NCBI GenBank assembly: GCA_001898705.1
Contig: MKUU01000044.1
Coordinates: 62,001-126,000, forward strand
DNA: 64,000 bases
Direction: 5' to 3'
Source: Caedibacter sp. 38-128
GTDB taxonomy: Bacteria > Pseudomonadota > Alphaproteobacteria > Caedimonadales > Caedimonadaceae
Shown: piece after piece, positions 37,982 through 47,872 of the stretch
How the letters are laid out: every line of letters starts with the position of its first letter
Numbering within the stretch: position 1 is the stretch's first letter
The notes under the pieces: generated by a model
What the model saw: the letters and a program-made list of their open reading frames with translations, nothing else
Told to the model about the DNA's origin: nothing
The model's database searches: none
Translations under genes and position numbers: made by a program

Positions 37982-38911
37982 ATGAAAATTGTTGTTGCTG
38001 CTCTTTATAAATTCGTCCAGCTCAGTGATCATCGTGAATTGCGAAATCAATTGTTTGATCTTTGCCAGAAGAATGACATTCGAGGAACTTTATTATTGGC
38101 TCCGGAAGGACTTAATGGGACAGTTGCAGGCACAAGAGAAGCAATTGATAACCTCCAAGATTTTTTAAAAAATCAAGGACATTTTGAAGGGCTTGAATAT
38201 AAAGAGTCCTACGTTGATTATTACCCTTTTTATCGCCTTAAAGTGCGGATTAAGAAAGAAATCGTCACGCTTGGCATGCCTCATTTAAATGTTGAGAAAA
38301 GCACAGGTACCTTTGTTGAACCTGAAGCGTGGAATGATCTTATCAGTGATCCTGACGTCCTTCTGATTGATACGCGTAATGTGTATGAGACTAAGATTGG
38401 TACGTTTAAAAACGCAGTTGATCCAGAGACTGAGACCTTTCGAGAATTTCCTGAATTTGTTGAGCATCTTAGTAAAAAGAAAAAGCAACAACGTATTGCC
38501 ATGTTCTGTACGGGCGGAATTCGTTGTGAAAAGGCTTCAAGCTATCTTCTTGAACAAGGCTTTGAAAAAGTTTATCAGCTCAAAGGCGGCATTTTAAAGT
38601 ATCTGGAGACTATTCCGGCCGAACAAAGTTTATGGCAGGGAGAGTGCTTTGTCTTCGATAACCGCGTTGCTGTCAAAGAAGGCGTGGAAGAAGGGAAGCA
38701 TGATTTATGTTTTGGTTGCCGTGCACCGCTCTCTGAAGCCGACAAAGTCTCTTCTGAATATGAAGAAGGTGTCACATGCCCTTCATGTTACATCCACCAT
38801 AGTGAGGATAAGAAAAAGCGCCTTCGTGAGCGCCAAAAACAAATTCTTTTAGCTAAGCAACGTCAAGAACAGCACATTGGTCGCTCGGCTTCTAAACGCA
38901 TTTCTTCTTGA
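37982..38911 (+). CDS. trhO: tRNA uridine(34) hydroxylase, rhodanese domain
   Basis: Oxygen-dependent enzyme that makes 5-hydroxyuridine at tRNA position 34 (YceA family). An N-terminal acylphosphatase-like part (residues 1-100: LLLAPEGLNGTVAGTREAID) is followed by a rhodanese domain with catalytic C176 in MFCTGGIRCEKASSYLLEQG. The C-terminal part carries four cysteines, CFGC and CPSC, likely a zinc site. The 309-residue length is typical. A 220-base leader separates it from iscX. Confidence 0.95.
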   Translation: MKIVVAALYKFVQLSDHRELRNQLFDLCQKNDIRGTLLLAPEGLNGTVAGTREAIDNLQDFLKNQGHFEGLEYKESYVDYYPFYRLKVRIKKEIVTLGMPHLNVEKSTGTFVEPEAWNDLISDPDVLLIDTRNVYETKIGTFKNAVDPETETFREFPEFVEHLSKKKKQQRIAMFCTGGIRCEKASSYLLEQGFEKVYQLKGGILKYLETIPAEQSLWQGECFVFDNRVAVKEGVEEGKHDLCFGCRAPLSEADKVSSEYEEGVTCPSCYIHHSEDKKKRLRERQKQILLAKQRQEQHIGRSASKRISS

Positions 38912-39028
38912 AACTATCTTTATCCCAAAATCATCTTTAAAATTTTGGTATTCTCAACAATAAAAAGCATGCTAGCCTTTAACTTATAAAGTCGCAATTT
39001 ACGAATATTTCAAATGAGCCCATATAGC

Positions 39029-39688
39029 ATGAATAAATATTTAATTCTCACAGTTACTCTCTTAATAAGTGGTTGTGACCACTATTTAAAATATCAGACG
39101 GAACTTTTATCTGTCCAACAAGAGGATCATGGGATTAAGAATGCACTGACTTCTAAAGATGAAGTTGGGCTATTTAGTAATAGTAATTTGGCCATTGCAG
39201 CGACTCTTGGCACCACAGGAATCACGATCATTCTTGAGAATAAATCAAATGAAAAAATGAAAATCTTGTGGGATGAAACCTTAATTGTCGACCATAAGGG
39301 GATAACGCACAGAACCTTTCATGAGGGCATTCGTTATGTCGCACGCCATGAATCTCAGCCACCGACAATTATCCTTCCCCATCAAACCCATATGGACTCT
39401 ATTTCGAGTGCTGATACAGTGCATTTTACTCAAGGAACACATTCCCCGGGGTATATTTATGGAAATAGCATAAGAGGATATTCTTATATGCCAGGTTACA
39501 GTACTCCTGGTTCTTGGCAAGGTGGAGGCATTTTCACATTTAGCGTGAATTCAACAGATCAATTGCCTGAAATTAAGAAAGAAACGCTTGCAAAGAATGT
39601 ATACTTGCATCTTACTTTAGAGCACCAGAACAAAAAGCAAGAATATAAACTGACCTTTCAAATAAAAGACGTCAAGATTAAAGAGTAA
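39029..39688 (+). CDS. Putative lipoprotein of unknown function (219 aa)
   Basis: No family recognised. I use the second ATG (39029) because it gives a compact lipoprotein signal: MNKYLILTVTLLISGC, with C16 as the lipidated residue. The mature protein is a beta-rich domain of about 200 residues. It includes a Gly/Tyr-rich patch (YIYGNSIRGYSYMPGYSTPG) and the sequence LEHQNKKQEYKLTFQI at the end. The membrane anchor is inferred from the lipobox. Confidence 0.7.
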   Translation: MNKYLILTVTLLISGCDHYLKYQTELLSVQQEDHGIKNALTSKDEVGLFSNSNLAIAATLGTTGITIILENKSNEKMKILWDETLIVDHKGITHRTFHEGIRYVARHESQPPTIILPHQTHMDSISSADTVHFTQGTHSPGYIYGNSIRGYSYMPGYSTPGSWQGGGIFTFSVNSTDQLPEIKKETLAKNVYLHLTLEHQNKKQEYKLTFQIKDVKIKE

Positions 39689-39726
39689 TGCTTGTTCTTG
39701 AATAATAAAATAAGGTGCTCTTCTAT

Positions 39727-40674
39727 TTAAAGACCAAGCCATCTTGCAATTTTTTTCCAATGACGTTCGAGTGAAACGGCTTCGACGGCGGTTTCTAAAG
39801 CAAAAATTCCCATGACGGTTGCTGTCGAAAATCCTAACTCATCGCCCACGCCCATATAGATAGAAGCTAAGAAAGCTGCTTGTGCTATTTCTTGTAGCGT
39901 CGGCCATGGGTTTTGAGCTACCTTTTGCACCAGGGTATTTATTTTATCACTTTCAAACGCAATCGTTAAAGCACCAGAAGCAACAGCAAGAGACGAAGAA
40001 ATAACAAGACGACTATTATTGCCTACTCCCACATAATCTTCTAATACCTCATTTGCCATAGCTTGGATCATTAAAGCTTTTGGAATACTTAAAACCGTGG
40101 TTAACACTGTGCTGCCCCAAGGTTGCTTAAAACCAGATCTCACCGGGCTTAAAACCTTATTTGCTAAGCAATCATGCGGTTCCATCCCTCTTATAAACGC
40201 GCTGATTGCACGAGGAGGAATAGTAATAGCGCTGAATGTTGGGAAATGGCGTTCAGCCCGTATTCCAGTATAAATAATAGGTACTACCCCATTAAGGAAT
40301 GCATGAACTATTCGTGCAGCAACAACTGCATGATCGCCAGTTTGCTCGATTAGATCTTCCAATGTTGATACACATGAGGTTAGGCGACTTATATGAATAG
40401 GCGCATTTAGTCCAATCACACCGATTGTTATTGGCAGTGATAAATCTTTCGGAGTAATGTTTGTAGCTCCATACACAAAAAGCATTCCTGGCTCAAGCTG
40501 AGAAGCAACAAGACCACTGAGGACTTGAGCCACTTTTATTACTTTACGACCCGTTTCCCCGTTATCGTCATCCGTTGCCCCACAAGAAAATGAGCTTGCT
40601 AACATTACAAACATTCCAAATGTCGCAAGACTTCTAAGCCTTTTTAAAAAATTTACAGATTTGAAAAAATTCAT
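39727..40674 (-). CDS. Exported or membrane protein of unknown function (315 aa)
   Basis: I place the start at 40674 because GGGGAGG lies eight bases upstream; the longer frame (from 40722) has no such site. The N-terminus has a hydrophobic signal (SLATFGMFVMLASSFSC) and a Cys that might be lipidated, though the lipobox is not canonical. The rest holds several moderately hydrophobic stretches (SLPITIGVIGLNAPIHI, SLAVASGALTIAF, TLQEIAQAAFLASIYMG) that could be membrane or buried helices. No family recognised. Confidence 0.65.
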   Translation of the reverse strand: MNFFKSVNFLKRLRSLATFGMFVMLASSFSCGATDDDNGETGRKVIKVAQVLSGLVASQLEPGMLFVYGATNITPKDLSLPITIGVIGLNAPIHISRLTSCVSTLEDLIEQTGDHAVVAARIVHAFLNGVVPIIYTGIRAERHFPTFSAITIPPRAISAFIRGMEPHDCLANKVLSPVRSGFKQPWGSTVLTTVLSIPKALMIQAMANEVLEDYVGVGNNSRLVISSSLAVASGALTIAFESDKINTLVQKVAQNPWPTLQEIAQAAFLASIYMGVGDELGFSTATVMGIFALETAVEAVSLERHWKKIARWLGL

Positions 40675-40767
40675 CAAAATCCTCCCCATGATTTTATTAT
40701 TTAACCAAGTTCTTTCAAACATCCAAAAAAGTCAATTCATTTTATTTATTGTAAAATAGTCTCTTTC

Positions 40768-41133
40768 TTAAAGTTCTGGAATCTCATCAAGGTTCCTAAA
40801 AACCTTCCCTCCTTGCTTTATAATTGCATCTACTTCCGCATCAGCGCCAAAAGACCATCCCTCTAACCGCAGAACAGCATCGCATTTTTTAGCCAGCGCA
40901 AAAGACATTGGCATCATAAGTTCCTCAAAATGATCTTCCCCCACTGCTTCGACCATCGGCAAGGCCATATTGACGCCCAAGATGGGAATATGCCCTTTTT
41001 TGTATACAGCATAAGCGGCCTGATTAAGACGCATAAGGTTTTGATGGCGTTGTTCAGCCATTGGCGCATTCGTTGTATAAGGACCGGCAACCATAATCCA
41101 TAAAGAACCTTTGAACATTCCAACCATTCCCAA
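40768..41133 (-). CDS. DUF4406 protein, nucleoside 2-deoxyribosyltransferase-like fold
   Basis: Small cytoplasmic protein of the DUF4406 type. It shows the opening VAGPYTTN, the NLMRLNQAAYAVYKKGHIPI helix, MSFALAKKCDAVLRLEGWS with the conserved Arg-x-x-Gly, and the closing SFGADAEVDAIIKQGGKVF. The substrate is unknown; a nucleoside or nucleotide is likely from the fold. The first codon is TTG right behind the pcm stop; ATG 41127 is an alternative. It forms an operon with pcm. Confidence 0.82.
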   Translation of the reverse strand: MGMVGMFKGSLWIMVAGPYTTNAPMAEQRHQNLMRLNQAAYAVYKKGHIPILGVNMALPMVEAVGEDHFEELMMPMSFALAKKCDAVLRLEGWSFGADAEVDAIIKQGGKVFRNLDEIPEL

Positions 41134-41814
41134 TTAATCCCCACAAGTAAATGGAACAAAAGCAACTGGAAAGAGTGGCTTTTCATGAATATGTCCTTCT
41201 TGGTCCTTGGTAATGAGTGTCAACATCTGCGTTTTGTCTTGACTGCCAAGTGGAATAACCATGCGACCATTGAGACTCAATTGATCAATAAGCGCTTGAG
41301 GAACTTTTTCGCACGCAGCCGTGACAAGAATACCATCATAAGGGGCATACTCGGACCAGCCTGCATTTCCATTTCCTATTAAGGGAAAAATGTTTCGATA
41401 CTGACACTCATTGAAATGACGTTGCGCCGTTAAAGAAAGCTCTGGAATCACTTCAATTGTATAAACTTCCTTAACCAATTGTCCCAAGATTGCCGCCTGA
41501 TACCCTGAGCCTGTACCTATCTCAAGAACCTTATGCTCCTTTTGAGGCTGAATAAGCGCCGTCATCACCGCGACAATAAACGGTTGGGAAATTGTCTGCC
41601 CACTTCCAATGGGAAGCGCTTCATTAAAATACGCAAACGCCGCAAGTTCCTCATTCACGAATTGATGTCGAGGGACTTTTTGTAAAGCCTGCTCAATATC
41701 TGGAGGAAGCTCCTCAATGTCTGTTAAATGAGCTGTCTCCCGAATTTCTTGTTTAATAATCTCAACCATTCTCACATGGTTATCGAGTTGGTAATTAATT
41801 TCTTGTGCTAACAT
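41134..41814 (-). CDS. pcm: Protein-L-isoaspartate O-methyltransferase
   Basis: Methylates isoaspartyl residues in aged proteins so they can be repaired. The SAM-binding loop LEIGTGSGYQAAILGQL is present, with the family motifs PRHQFVNEELAAFAYFNEAL, PIGSGQTISQPFIVAVMTAL, and TAACEKVPQALIDQL. The 226-residue length fits. GGGAG lies before the ATG at 41814. The DUF4406 gene follows without a gap. Confidence 0.93.
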   Translation of the reverse strand: MLAQEINYQLDNHVRMVEIIKQEIRETAHLTDIEELPPDIEQALQKVPRHQFVNEELAAFAYFNEALPIGSGQTISQPFIVAVMTALIQPQKEHKVLEIGTGSGYQAAILGQLVKEVYTIEVIPELSLTAQRHFNECQYRNIFPLIGNGNAGWSEYAPYDGILVTAACEKVPQALIDQLSLNGRMVIPLGSQDKTQMLTLITKDQEGHIHEKPLFPVAFVPFTCGD

Positions 41815-42573
41815 TGTTTCTTTCTCCCAAATAATCCATGATTTATTTCAATAGACATGCCTTCTATAAAATCTCTCTCCCCCTAAAGCATATCTAACTT
41901 TTACCCGAATTAACGAGTTGAAAAACTTGATGGAACTCTCTGTCTACGGATCAATGAAACGTCGGTATAGGACGCAGCAATTCCTTAATCTTTCCCAATA
42001 AAACGTTCTTTTGAATCTCTTGAAAGGTTCAAGTAATTTTTTCTGTTTTTTCATCATTATTTTCATTTATTTATCCTTTCTTTCATTTATTAAAACTTGA
42101 GGCAAAGTTCGGGTAATGCCTCACAAAGGTGGCCAAAAAATTTGCTTATTTTTTAGTCATTTTTAGAAGAATAAGAGGTTGAAATTGTTGCGCTTGTTGT
42201 TATCTAGATAAGGCCTAACAAAGATAAAATCTCATCTCTTAACCATCTATAATAATCCTATCATAACTGGATACGAAATTCAAGTTTTTTCACCCTCGAA
42301 ATGAACAATTTAATTATTTTATTTCAAGTACTTATTAAGTAATTTTTTTGAGGATTTTACCATTTTTCATCCTAAAAAATTGTGGTTGGCTTTATGCTGC
42401 AAGACCAAATACATAACTTAAGATATTTTATTTGCTTATTTGTCCATCTTTTAATAAGTTAATTATTATTCTTGGGTTGGCAGAGTTTTCAAGAGGATTC
42501 TAAAGGCCTACACTTACTCGACCTATCTCAAAGAATTTTTTTGCAATCAACTTTTATAGAGGAAGTTTATAAA
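41815..42573. other. Long AT-rich intergenic region
   Basis: About 760 bases between divergent genes. No gene recognised. A 7-bp hairpin TGAGGCA/TGCCTCA (42098-42104, 42117-42123) encloses AAGTTCGGGTAA. ACCCGAATTAA near 41900 is roughly its inverse, which could be a trace of an old insertion, but nothing like a transposase was found. Confidence 0.35.
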
Positions 42574-43929
42574 TTGTCGTCAAAATTAATGTCTTATGTT
42601 TTAGGATGTGTTTTTATTTGCTCATTCACTCAGAATTTAAAGGCAAGTAACACAGATGAAGACTCCAAACCAAGCAAAGTTGGAAGAAGAGCTAAAGTAC
42701 CCACTGGTTATAAAGCACCTCATTCTAGTTTGGCTGTTACAGACATCACTGAAAATTCTGAATTTCAACAAAAATTAAAAGCTTTAGCAGAAGAACAAGA
42801 GAAGCCAACAGCCTCTTCTTCTCAAGGCAAAAAACAAAACAAAAACTTTATTGCAACTTCTAGCAAGACATCATCACGTGATAACAAGATTTCTAAAAAG
42901 ACACATGCAAAACAGCCCCTTGTCTCGCGCGTGCCTGTCACCGTAGATGTTCCTTTAGAAGATGTCCCTTCAGAACAAGAGGATAGCAATAGTCGCGTTC
43001 AAACGATGTTTATACTTCCTGATATGGTAATATCCCCTGAGTTACCACCTGTTTCACCGACTATCTTGCCCTCAGATTTACCATCTAATACTAATGCACT
43101 AAAAAGACGCGAAATAACAACTCTCGATGTTGCAACCTTTATGCCTTCTACGACGCCTGCCAAGAAAGACATTTCCACGCCCGAGGCTGAAAAAGTATCA
43201 AGCAAGAAGTCGTCTAAAGAGAAAACAAAGAAGGTAAAAGCGCCTAAAACGCCTAAAGAATCTAAAAAAACCAAAGAACCAGAGACAAGCCCTCAAGCTT
43301 CTCCCTCCCAAGCTCGCATCGGCAAAAACTACAGCCCTGCGCAATTATGGGATCTCGTCCCCCCAAAACGCCCTCAAATAATTGAAGAATCCCCTCTTTC
43401 AAAGGCCAAGGATATCATTGCTCCCAGAGAATTATATCCCCTCCATATTCTTCTTGCCCTCGCAGCAGGAAACAGAAAAGAAACAAGACCAAATCCTATT
43501 ACAGGAACAGAAGAACAAGTTATTAAGTACAATAAAGTTTATATCCCTGAAATTAAGATGGTTGTAGGCTTTAAGATTATGGAAGCTGGTACGCTCGATC
43601 TCTTAAAAAGTAAGCTTCTTTTTGATAATTTTTCACAAGATGAAAGTACCAAAATTCTTCTAGATCTCCTTTGTATTCAAGGCAATGATCTTTCTAGAAT
43701 TACCCCAACTGTGAAGCAAAAAGCTGAGTTGAACATCAAAAGTTTAACGCAACAACATTGGTATGAAAGTGGAATCCGCATTAAGCGTGTCGATGTTGAA
43801 AAAAGGCCAGGAGGAAATACGCTCGGCGAGAAATTTAGATCAAACTACGGTATTTACGAGTTCTTTAAAGATGGGCAACTTATTGAAAACCTCCAAATAC
43901 GGTTGGCTTTTGCAGCTTTAAAAGATTAA
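42574..43929 (+). CDS. Exported protein with Lys/Ser/Pro-rich middle and folded C-terminus (451 aa)
   Basis: No family recognised. I start it at TTG 42574, because GGAAG lies eight bases before it and the product then opens with a signal peptide (MSSKLMSYVLGCVFICSFTQ, cut near LKA). A long disordered part follows, with Pro/Ser/Lys-rich segments (KKSSKEKTKKVKAPKTPKES). The last 190 residues look folded (LWDLVPPKRPQII, YPLHILLALAAGNRKETRP, YGIYEFFKDGQLIENLQIRL). A strong terminator follows. An exported envelope or effector protein is inference. Confidence 0.6.
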   Translation: MSSKLMSYVLGCVFICSFTQNLKASNTDEDSKPSKVGRRAKVPTGYKAPHSSLAVTDITENSEFQQKLKALAEEQEKPTASSSQGKKQNKNFIATSSKTSSRDNKISKKTHAKQPLVSRVPVTVDVPLEDVPSEQEDSNSRVQTMFILPDMVISPELPPVSPTILPSDLPSNTNALKRREITTLDVATFMPSTTPAKKDISTPEAEKVSSKKSSKEKTKKVKAPKTPKESKKTKEPETSPQASPSQARIGKNYSPAQLWDLVPPKRPQIIEESPLSKAKDIIAPRELYPLHILLALAAGNRKETRPNPITGTEEQVIKYNKVYIPEIKMVVGFKIMEAGTLDLLKSKLLFDNFSQDESTKILLDLLCIQGNDLSRITPTVKQKAELNIKSLTQQHWYESGIRIKRVDVEKRPGGNTLGEKFRSNYGIYEFFKDGQLIENLQIRLAFAALKD

Positions 43930-43946
43930 AATTATAAATTGTTGAA

Positions 43947-43985
43947 AATAAAAGCTAGGATTTTTCCCCTAGCTTTTATTTTTAT
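43947..43985 (+). terminator. Intrinsic terminator
   Basis: A perfect 13-bp stem (43947-43959 with 43968-43980) has an eight-base loop and is followed by TTTATAT. It closes the 451-aa exported-protein gene. Confidence 0.85.
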
Positions 43986-44184
43986 ATATCCTCTTCATTA
44001 TTAAAATTCTGAGAGCTTTGAGGCTGATTCTTTCCTTATTGCTTGCCCCAATAAAAATATCCTATTGCTTTTTGATCAACATAGACACACATCAAGGATG
44101 CAAGAAAATCATCTTATTTTGCTTGCAGATTCTAATATAATACCGAAATGACAATATAATTTCTAACCCTTCAAGAAGTTTCTG

Positions 44185-45183
44185 ATGTATAATAAAATAT
44201 TAACTTTACTTCTTTTTACCTCTTTCACAACAACTCAAGGAATTTTTGCAAGCACTTTTCAAGAAGAGGATGCTTCTAAGACCACACTCAATTCGCCTGC
44301 GTATAGCATCGCGATGTATAGCCATGAGTTAGCCAAGCTTGTCTCTCAGAAAGAAACAATTACCCAAAAGTATGCGCCTAACAATATTGCACGAAAAAGC
44401 TTTAATGACCTCAAAAGCACCGATACAGTGACGATCAAAGAGAATGACTATAGTATTGAAGGCCTCCGTGATGTCACAGAAGAGAAGGCCTATAAAAAGC
44501 GGAAAGACTTTCTCGATTCTTTACCTCATGACTATGCTGTTGCTAGCAATACTTTTATGGGCCTTAAGGTGCGGGGTATAAGTGTGGATCCCGCTTTTTA
44601 TGTTCAGATACAATATACTTACACGCCTGGCCCCCTCGATTTTTCTGGAACTAAAGAGTATTTTTTAACAGTCGAAACTCCCTTAAATTATATTGATTTA
44701 TCAAATTATAAGAAATTTTCACAGCAGATCGCAGAGTTAACTTACTATCAAGTACTTGACTCTCATGATCACGCGGAGGATCTGCAATATAAAGTCTTAT
44801 GGGATGAAACTAAAAATCCGAGCACCCATTATGAGAAATTGCGGGCACAAGCACAACTCACATTAAAAAAGACGACAGAAGACTATGCCCGCCTTCGTAA
44901 AGTACGTCTCGAACTCTTAAGCAGTTACACATCTTTAGAAGAACAGGATAGGAACATGTTGAGGTATTTCAACTTTCAAACTCTTGAATATCGCAGATAT
45001 TTAAGCGAAACAGCCTTAGTCCTTGCCAACACCACAGATGAATCAAAGTTCAGTGATATCCTTCGTGAATTACAAAGCAACTCTAAAAGATTCTCTGAGC
45101 CTTTACTGGAATTTCCTGAATGGTTTGAAACAAAAGATACACAAGCAGAAGTTTATCAATCCATTTATTCTAAGTGGAAATAA
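44185..45183 (+). CDS. Exported helical protein of unknown function (332 aa)
   Basis: No family recognised. The N-terminus is a signal peptide (MYNKILTLLLFTSFTTTQGI, cut near FAS). The mature part begins with a helix (AYSIAMYSHELAKLVSQKET). A beta-rich centre follows (GLKVRGISVDPAFYVQIQYT), then a helical C-terminal half with many Tyr, Glu, Lys and Arg residues. No cysteine is present. It lies between a terminator and the convergent mltG and is likely monocistronic. Confidence 0.65.
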   Translation: MYNKILTLLLFTSFTTTQGIFASTFQEEDASKTTLNSPAYSIAMYSHELAKLVSQKETITQKYAPNNIARKSFNDLKSTDTVTIKENDYSIEGLRDVTEEKAYKKRKDFLDSLPHDYAVASNTFMGLKVRGISVDPAFYVQIQYTYTPGPLDFSGTKEYFLTVETPLNYIDLSNYKKFSQQIAELTYYQVLDSHDHAEDLQYKVLWDETKNPSTHYEKLRAQAQLTLKKTTEDYARLRKVRLELLSSYTSLEEQDRNMLRYFNFQTLEYRRYLSETALVLANTTDESKFSDILRELQSNSKRFSEPLLEFPEWFETKDTQAEVYQSIYSKWK

Positions 45184-45238
45184 TGAAGAGCCCTTAGATA
45201 AAGCTTAAGCATATCAAAACAGGTATTAAACAAAGTAT

Positions 45239-46219
45239 TTAATTTGACGCCTTTTTATTTCTAATCTGTCGCCATGTCTTATGGTATTTAGAGTGCGCCG
45301 TGTACGTCTCTGAGAACTCGTGCCCGCCCTTACCGTTCGCCACAAAATAAAGCTCTTTTGTCTCTGAGGGGGCAAAGACGGCTCGCAAAGACGCAAGCCC
45401 AGGATTACAGATTGGCGTGGGCGGCAATCCTTTATGAAGATAAGTATTATAAGGTGTCGGAGCTTTTAGTTCTGCCTTTGAGAGATGCCGATTTAGCGCC
45501 AATCCCTTATCCCGATAAAGGCCATAAAGCACGGTTGCATCACATTGCAACGGCATTCCTATGCGCAAGCGATTTAAGAAGACAGCGACCACACGCGGGC
45601 GTTCCTCAGGGATTGCCGTTTCTTTCTCAACCAATGATGCTAACGTCACAGCTTCTTCGATATTTTTATATGGCAAGAGAGAAGAGCGCGTCTGCCACAA
45701 TTTTTGGATTTCTTTCTGAAAAGCTTTTTGCATACGCTTTATAAGGTCACTTCGTTTATCGCTATAAGCAAAATGATATGTTTCAGGCAACAAAGTTCCT
45801 TCTTCAGGAAGAACACACTCGCCTTGTAAAGACGGCAGATCCTTCAACTGCTTTGCAATTTCAGCAGATGTAACACCTTCGACCACGGTAAAACGATGGA
45901 CAATGGTTTCTCCCCGCTGAAGCTTTGCAATAATATCTCCTGCCCGATGAGGCGGTATGAACTCATATTCACCAGCTTTCAAGGAGCCAAACGGCCTTAA
46001 AACATAAGACCACAGCTTAAAAGGGATGTCTGCGGCAATAATATGATTTTGTTTGAGAATCGCGGCGATTTGATTCACTGGCGTGTGCTGTGGGATAATC
46101 ACCGTATGCGCCTGCTTATCTCCTATTTCTGTCCTGTAAGAAATTAAGAAAAAGGCACTTGCAATGAAAATTTTACAAAACGCTAAAACAGCTAGAAAAC
46201 TAAAAAGAGGCTTATTCAT
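45239..46219 (-). CDS. mltG: Endolytic murein transglycosylase MltG
   Basis: Cuts nascent glycan strands at the inner membrane and sets their length. A single N-terminal membrane anchor (LFSFLAVLAFCKIFIASAFF) is followed by a LysM-like part and the YceG domain. The catalytic Glu is E198 in ASLVEKETAIPEERPRVVAV. The substrate-site motifs NRLRIGMPLQCDATVLYGL and YNTYLHKGLPPTPICNPG are intact. It is 326 residues long, and 50 bases behind fabF, an arrangement conserved in Alphaproteobacteria. Confidence 0.95.
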   Translation of the reverse strand: MNKPLFSFLAVLAFCKIFIASAFFLISYRTEIGDKQAHTVIIPQHTPVNQIAAILKQNHIIAADIPFKLWSYVLRPFGSLKAGEYEFIPPHRAGDIIAKLQRGETIVHRFTVVEGVTSAEIAKQLKDLPSLQGECVLPEEGTLLPETYHFAYSDKRSDLIKRMQKAFQKEIQKLWQTRSSLLPYKNIEEAVTLASLVEKETAIPEERPRVVAVFLNRLRIGMPLQCDATVLYGLYRDKGLALNRHLSKAELKAPTPYNTYLHKGLPPTPICNPGLASLRAVFAPSETKELYFVANGKGGHEFSETYTAHSKYHKTWRQIRNKKASN

Positions 46220-46268
46220 GATCTTACGCTCGATCAGCCCCCTTATGGTTTAACTTTTCTTAAAAAAC

Positions 46269-47531
46269 TTAAGAAAACGCTTTAAAAACGAGAGAAGCAT
46301 TTGTGCCCCCAAACCCAAAAGAGTTGGAAAGAGCCACATTAACCTTCTTTTCTTTAGCCTTATGAGGAATAAGATCGATCCCTTTACACGTGTCATCCAC
46401 ATTATCAAGATTCAACGTTGGCGGCATGATGCCATCAACAATGCTCATAATGGAGAAAATAGACTCAACGGCCCCAGCAGCCCCCAAAAGGTGGCCTATC
46501 GACGATTTTGTGGAAGACATTGAAACATGTTCACTGTGGCTTCCCATGAGGCGTCTTACGGCCCCTAACTCAATCTCATCACCCAAAGGTGTTGAAGTTC
46601 CATGAGCGTTGACGTAATCAACATCCTCAGGTGATAATTTTGCGTGACGAATAGCAGATTGCATCGAACGGAAAGCACCATCACCTTCTGGATGAGGTGC
46701 TGTCACATGATAAGCATCTCCAGAAAGACCATATCCAACGAGTTCCGCATAAATTTTAGCACCACGTTTTTTAGCGTGTTCAAGTTCTTCTAAAACAAGG
46801 ACGCCTGCACCTTCACCCATGACAAACCCATCACGATCACGATCCCAAGGACGAGAAGCACGCTCAGGAGTGTCATTAAAGCTTGTTGACAAGGCTTTCA
46901 TTGCCGCGAAACCACAAATACCAAGCTGGTTGATAGCTGCTTCTGCCCCGCCTGCGATCATGACATCAGCATCACCATATTGAATAAGGCGCGAGGCATC
47001 ACCAATGGCATTTGCACTTGTTGAACATGCCGTAACAACAGAATGGTTTGGACCTTTAAAGCCATACTTAATAGAAACATGGCCAGACGCAAGGTTGATT
47101 AAACAAGAAGGGATAAAGAAAGGCGTAACGCGACGAGGTCCTTGTTCAAACATCGTTGCTGCAGACTCTTGAATACGGGTTAGCCCCCCTATTCCAGAAC
47201 CAATCATTACACCTGTTCTTACCCGAGACTCTTCATTTTCAGGTTTCCAACCAGCATCTTCAATTGCTTGAGTTGCTGCAGCAATACCATAACTGATGAA
47301 AGGATCGACTTTACGTTGATCCTTTGGAGAAAGGTATACATCTGCATTAAATGCGCCATCTTGTGTCCCAACGGGAAGTTGTCCCGCAACACGGCAAGGC
47401 CAATCTGTCGCATCAAATTTATCAATTTGCGCAAGCCCTGATTTGCTGGCAATCAGATTCCGCCAAGTGGTTTTAACGTCAGCCCCAAGAGGGCTCACCA
47501 TTCCTATACCTGTAATTACAACACGTCGCAT
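46269..47531 (-). CDS. fabF: Beta-ketoacyl-ACP synthase II
   Basis: Elongating condensing enzyme of type II fatty-acid synthesis. The Cys-His-His triad is C169 (VTACSTSANAIG), H310 (VNAHGTSTPLGD) and H347 (SIGHLLGAAGAVE). The opening VVITGIGMVSPLG and the closing NSFGFGGTNASLVF are typical. It is 420 residues long. It is 12 bases behind acpP, in one operon. Confidence 0.98.
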   Translation of the reverse strand: MRRVVITGIGMVSPLGADVKTTWRNLIASKSGLAQIDKFDATDWPCRVAGQLPVGTQDGAFNADVYLSPKDQRKVDPFISYGIAAATQAIEDAGWKPENEESRVRTGVMIGSGIGGLTRIQESAATMFEQGPRRVTPFFIPSCLINLASGHVSIKYGFKGPNHSVVTACSTSANAIGDASRLIQYGDADVMIAGGAEAAINQLGICGFAAMKALSTSFNDTPERASRPWDRDRDGFVMGEGAGVLVLEELEHAKKRGAKIYAELVGYGLSGDAYHVTAPHPEGDGAFRSMQSAIRHAKLSPEDVDYVNAHGTSTPLGDEIELGAVRRLMGSHSEHVSMSSTKSSIGHLLGAAGAVESIFSIMSIVDGIMPPTLNLDNVDDTCKGIDLIPHKAKEKKVNVALSNSFGFGGTNASLVFKAFS

Positions 47532-47543
47532 TTAGAAACTCTA

Positions 47544-47783
47544 CTATTTCTTTGTATTTTCCTCAAGCAGCTTTACTGCATCGCCGACAGTTTTAATCTT
47601 TTCAGCAACATCATCAGAAATTTCAACGCCGAACTCATCTTCGAATGCCATGACAAGCTCAACTGTATCCAAGCTATCGGCACCTAAATCGTCCATAAAG
47701 CTTGCCTTATCTACGACTTTAGCTTCATCAACGTTAAGACGTTCAACAATGATTTTTTTGACTCGATTTGCAACATCACTCAT
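47544..47783 (-). CDS. acpP: Acyl carrier protein
   Basis: Carries growing acyl chains on a phosphopantetheine arm. The attachment residue is S37 in [16 protein letters not shown]. It has 79 residues and is strongly acidic, as usual. It lies between fabG and fabF, which is the standard order. Confidence 0.98.
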   Translation of the reverse strand: MSDVANRVKKIIVERLNVDEAKVVDKASFMDDLGADSLDTVELVMAFEDEFGVEISDDVAEKIKTVGDAVKLLEENTKK

Positions 47784-47872
47784 GAGTATTTCCTCAATTG
47801 GTTAAAAAATAAATTTACTGTTTCCTAAAATTCGCAAAGGACTCTAACACAAAGTTTCCAAAACGCAAACAC

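Noticed and set aside
41880-42125. Possible insertion-sequence remnant with ACCCGAA/TTCGGGT ends
   Set aside because: The match is short, target duplications are not seen, and no transposase-like translation exists between the ends.
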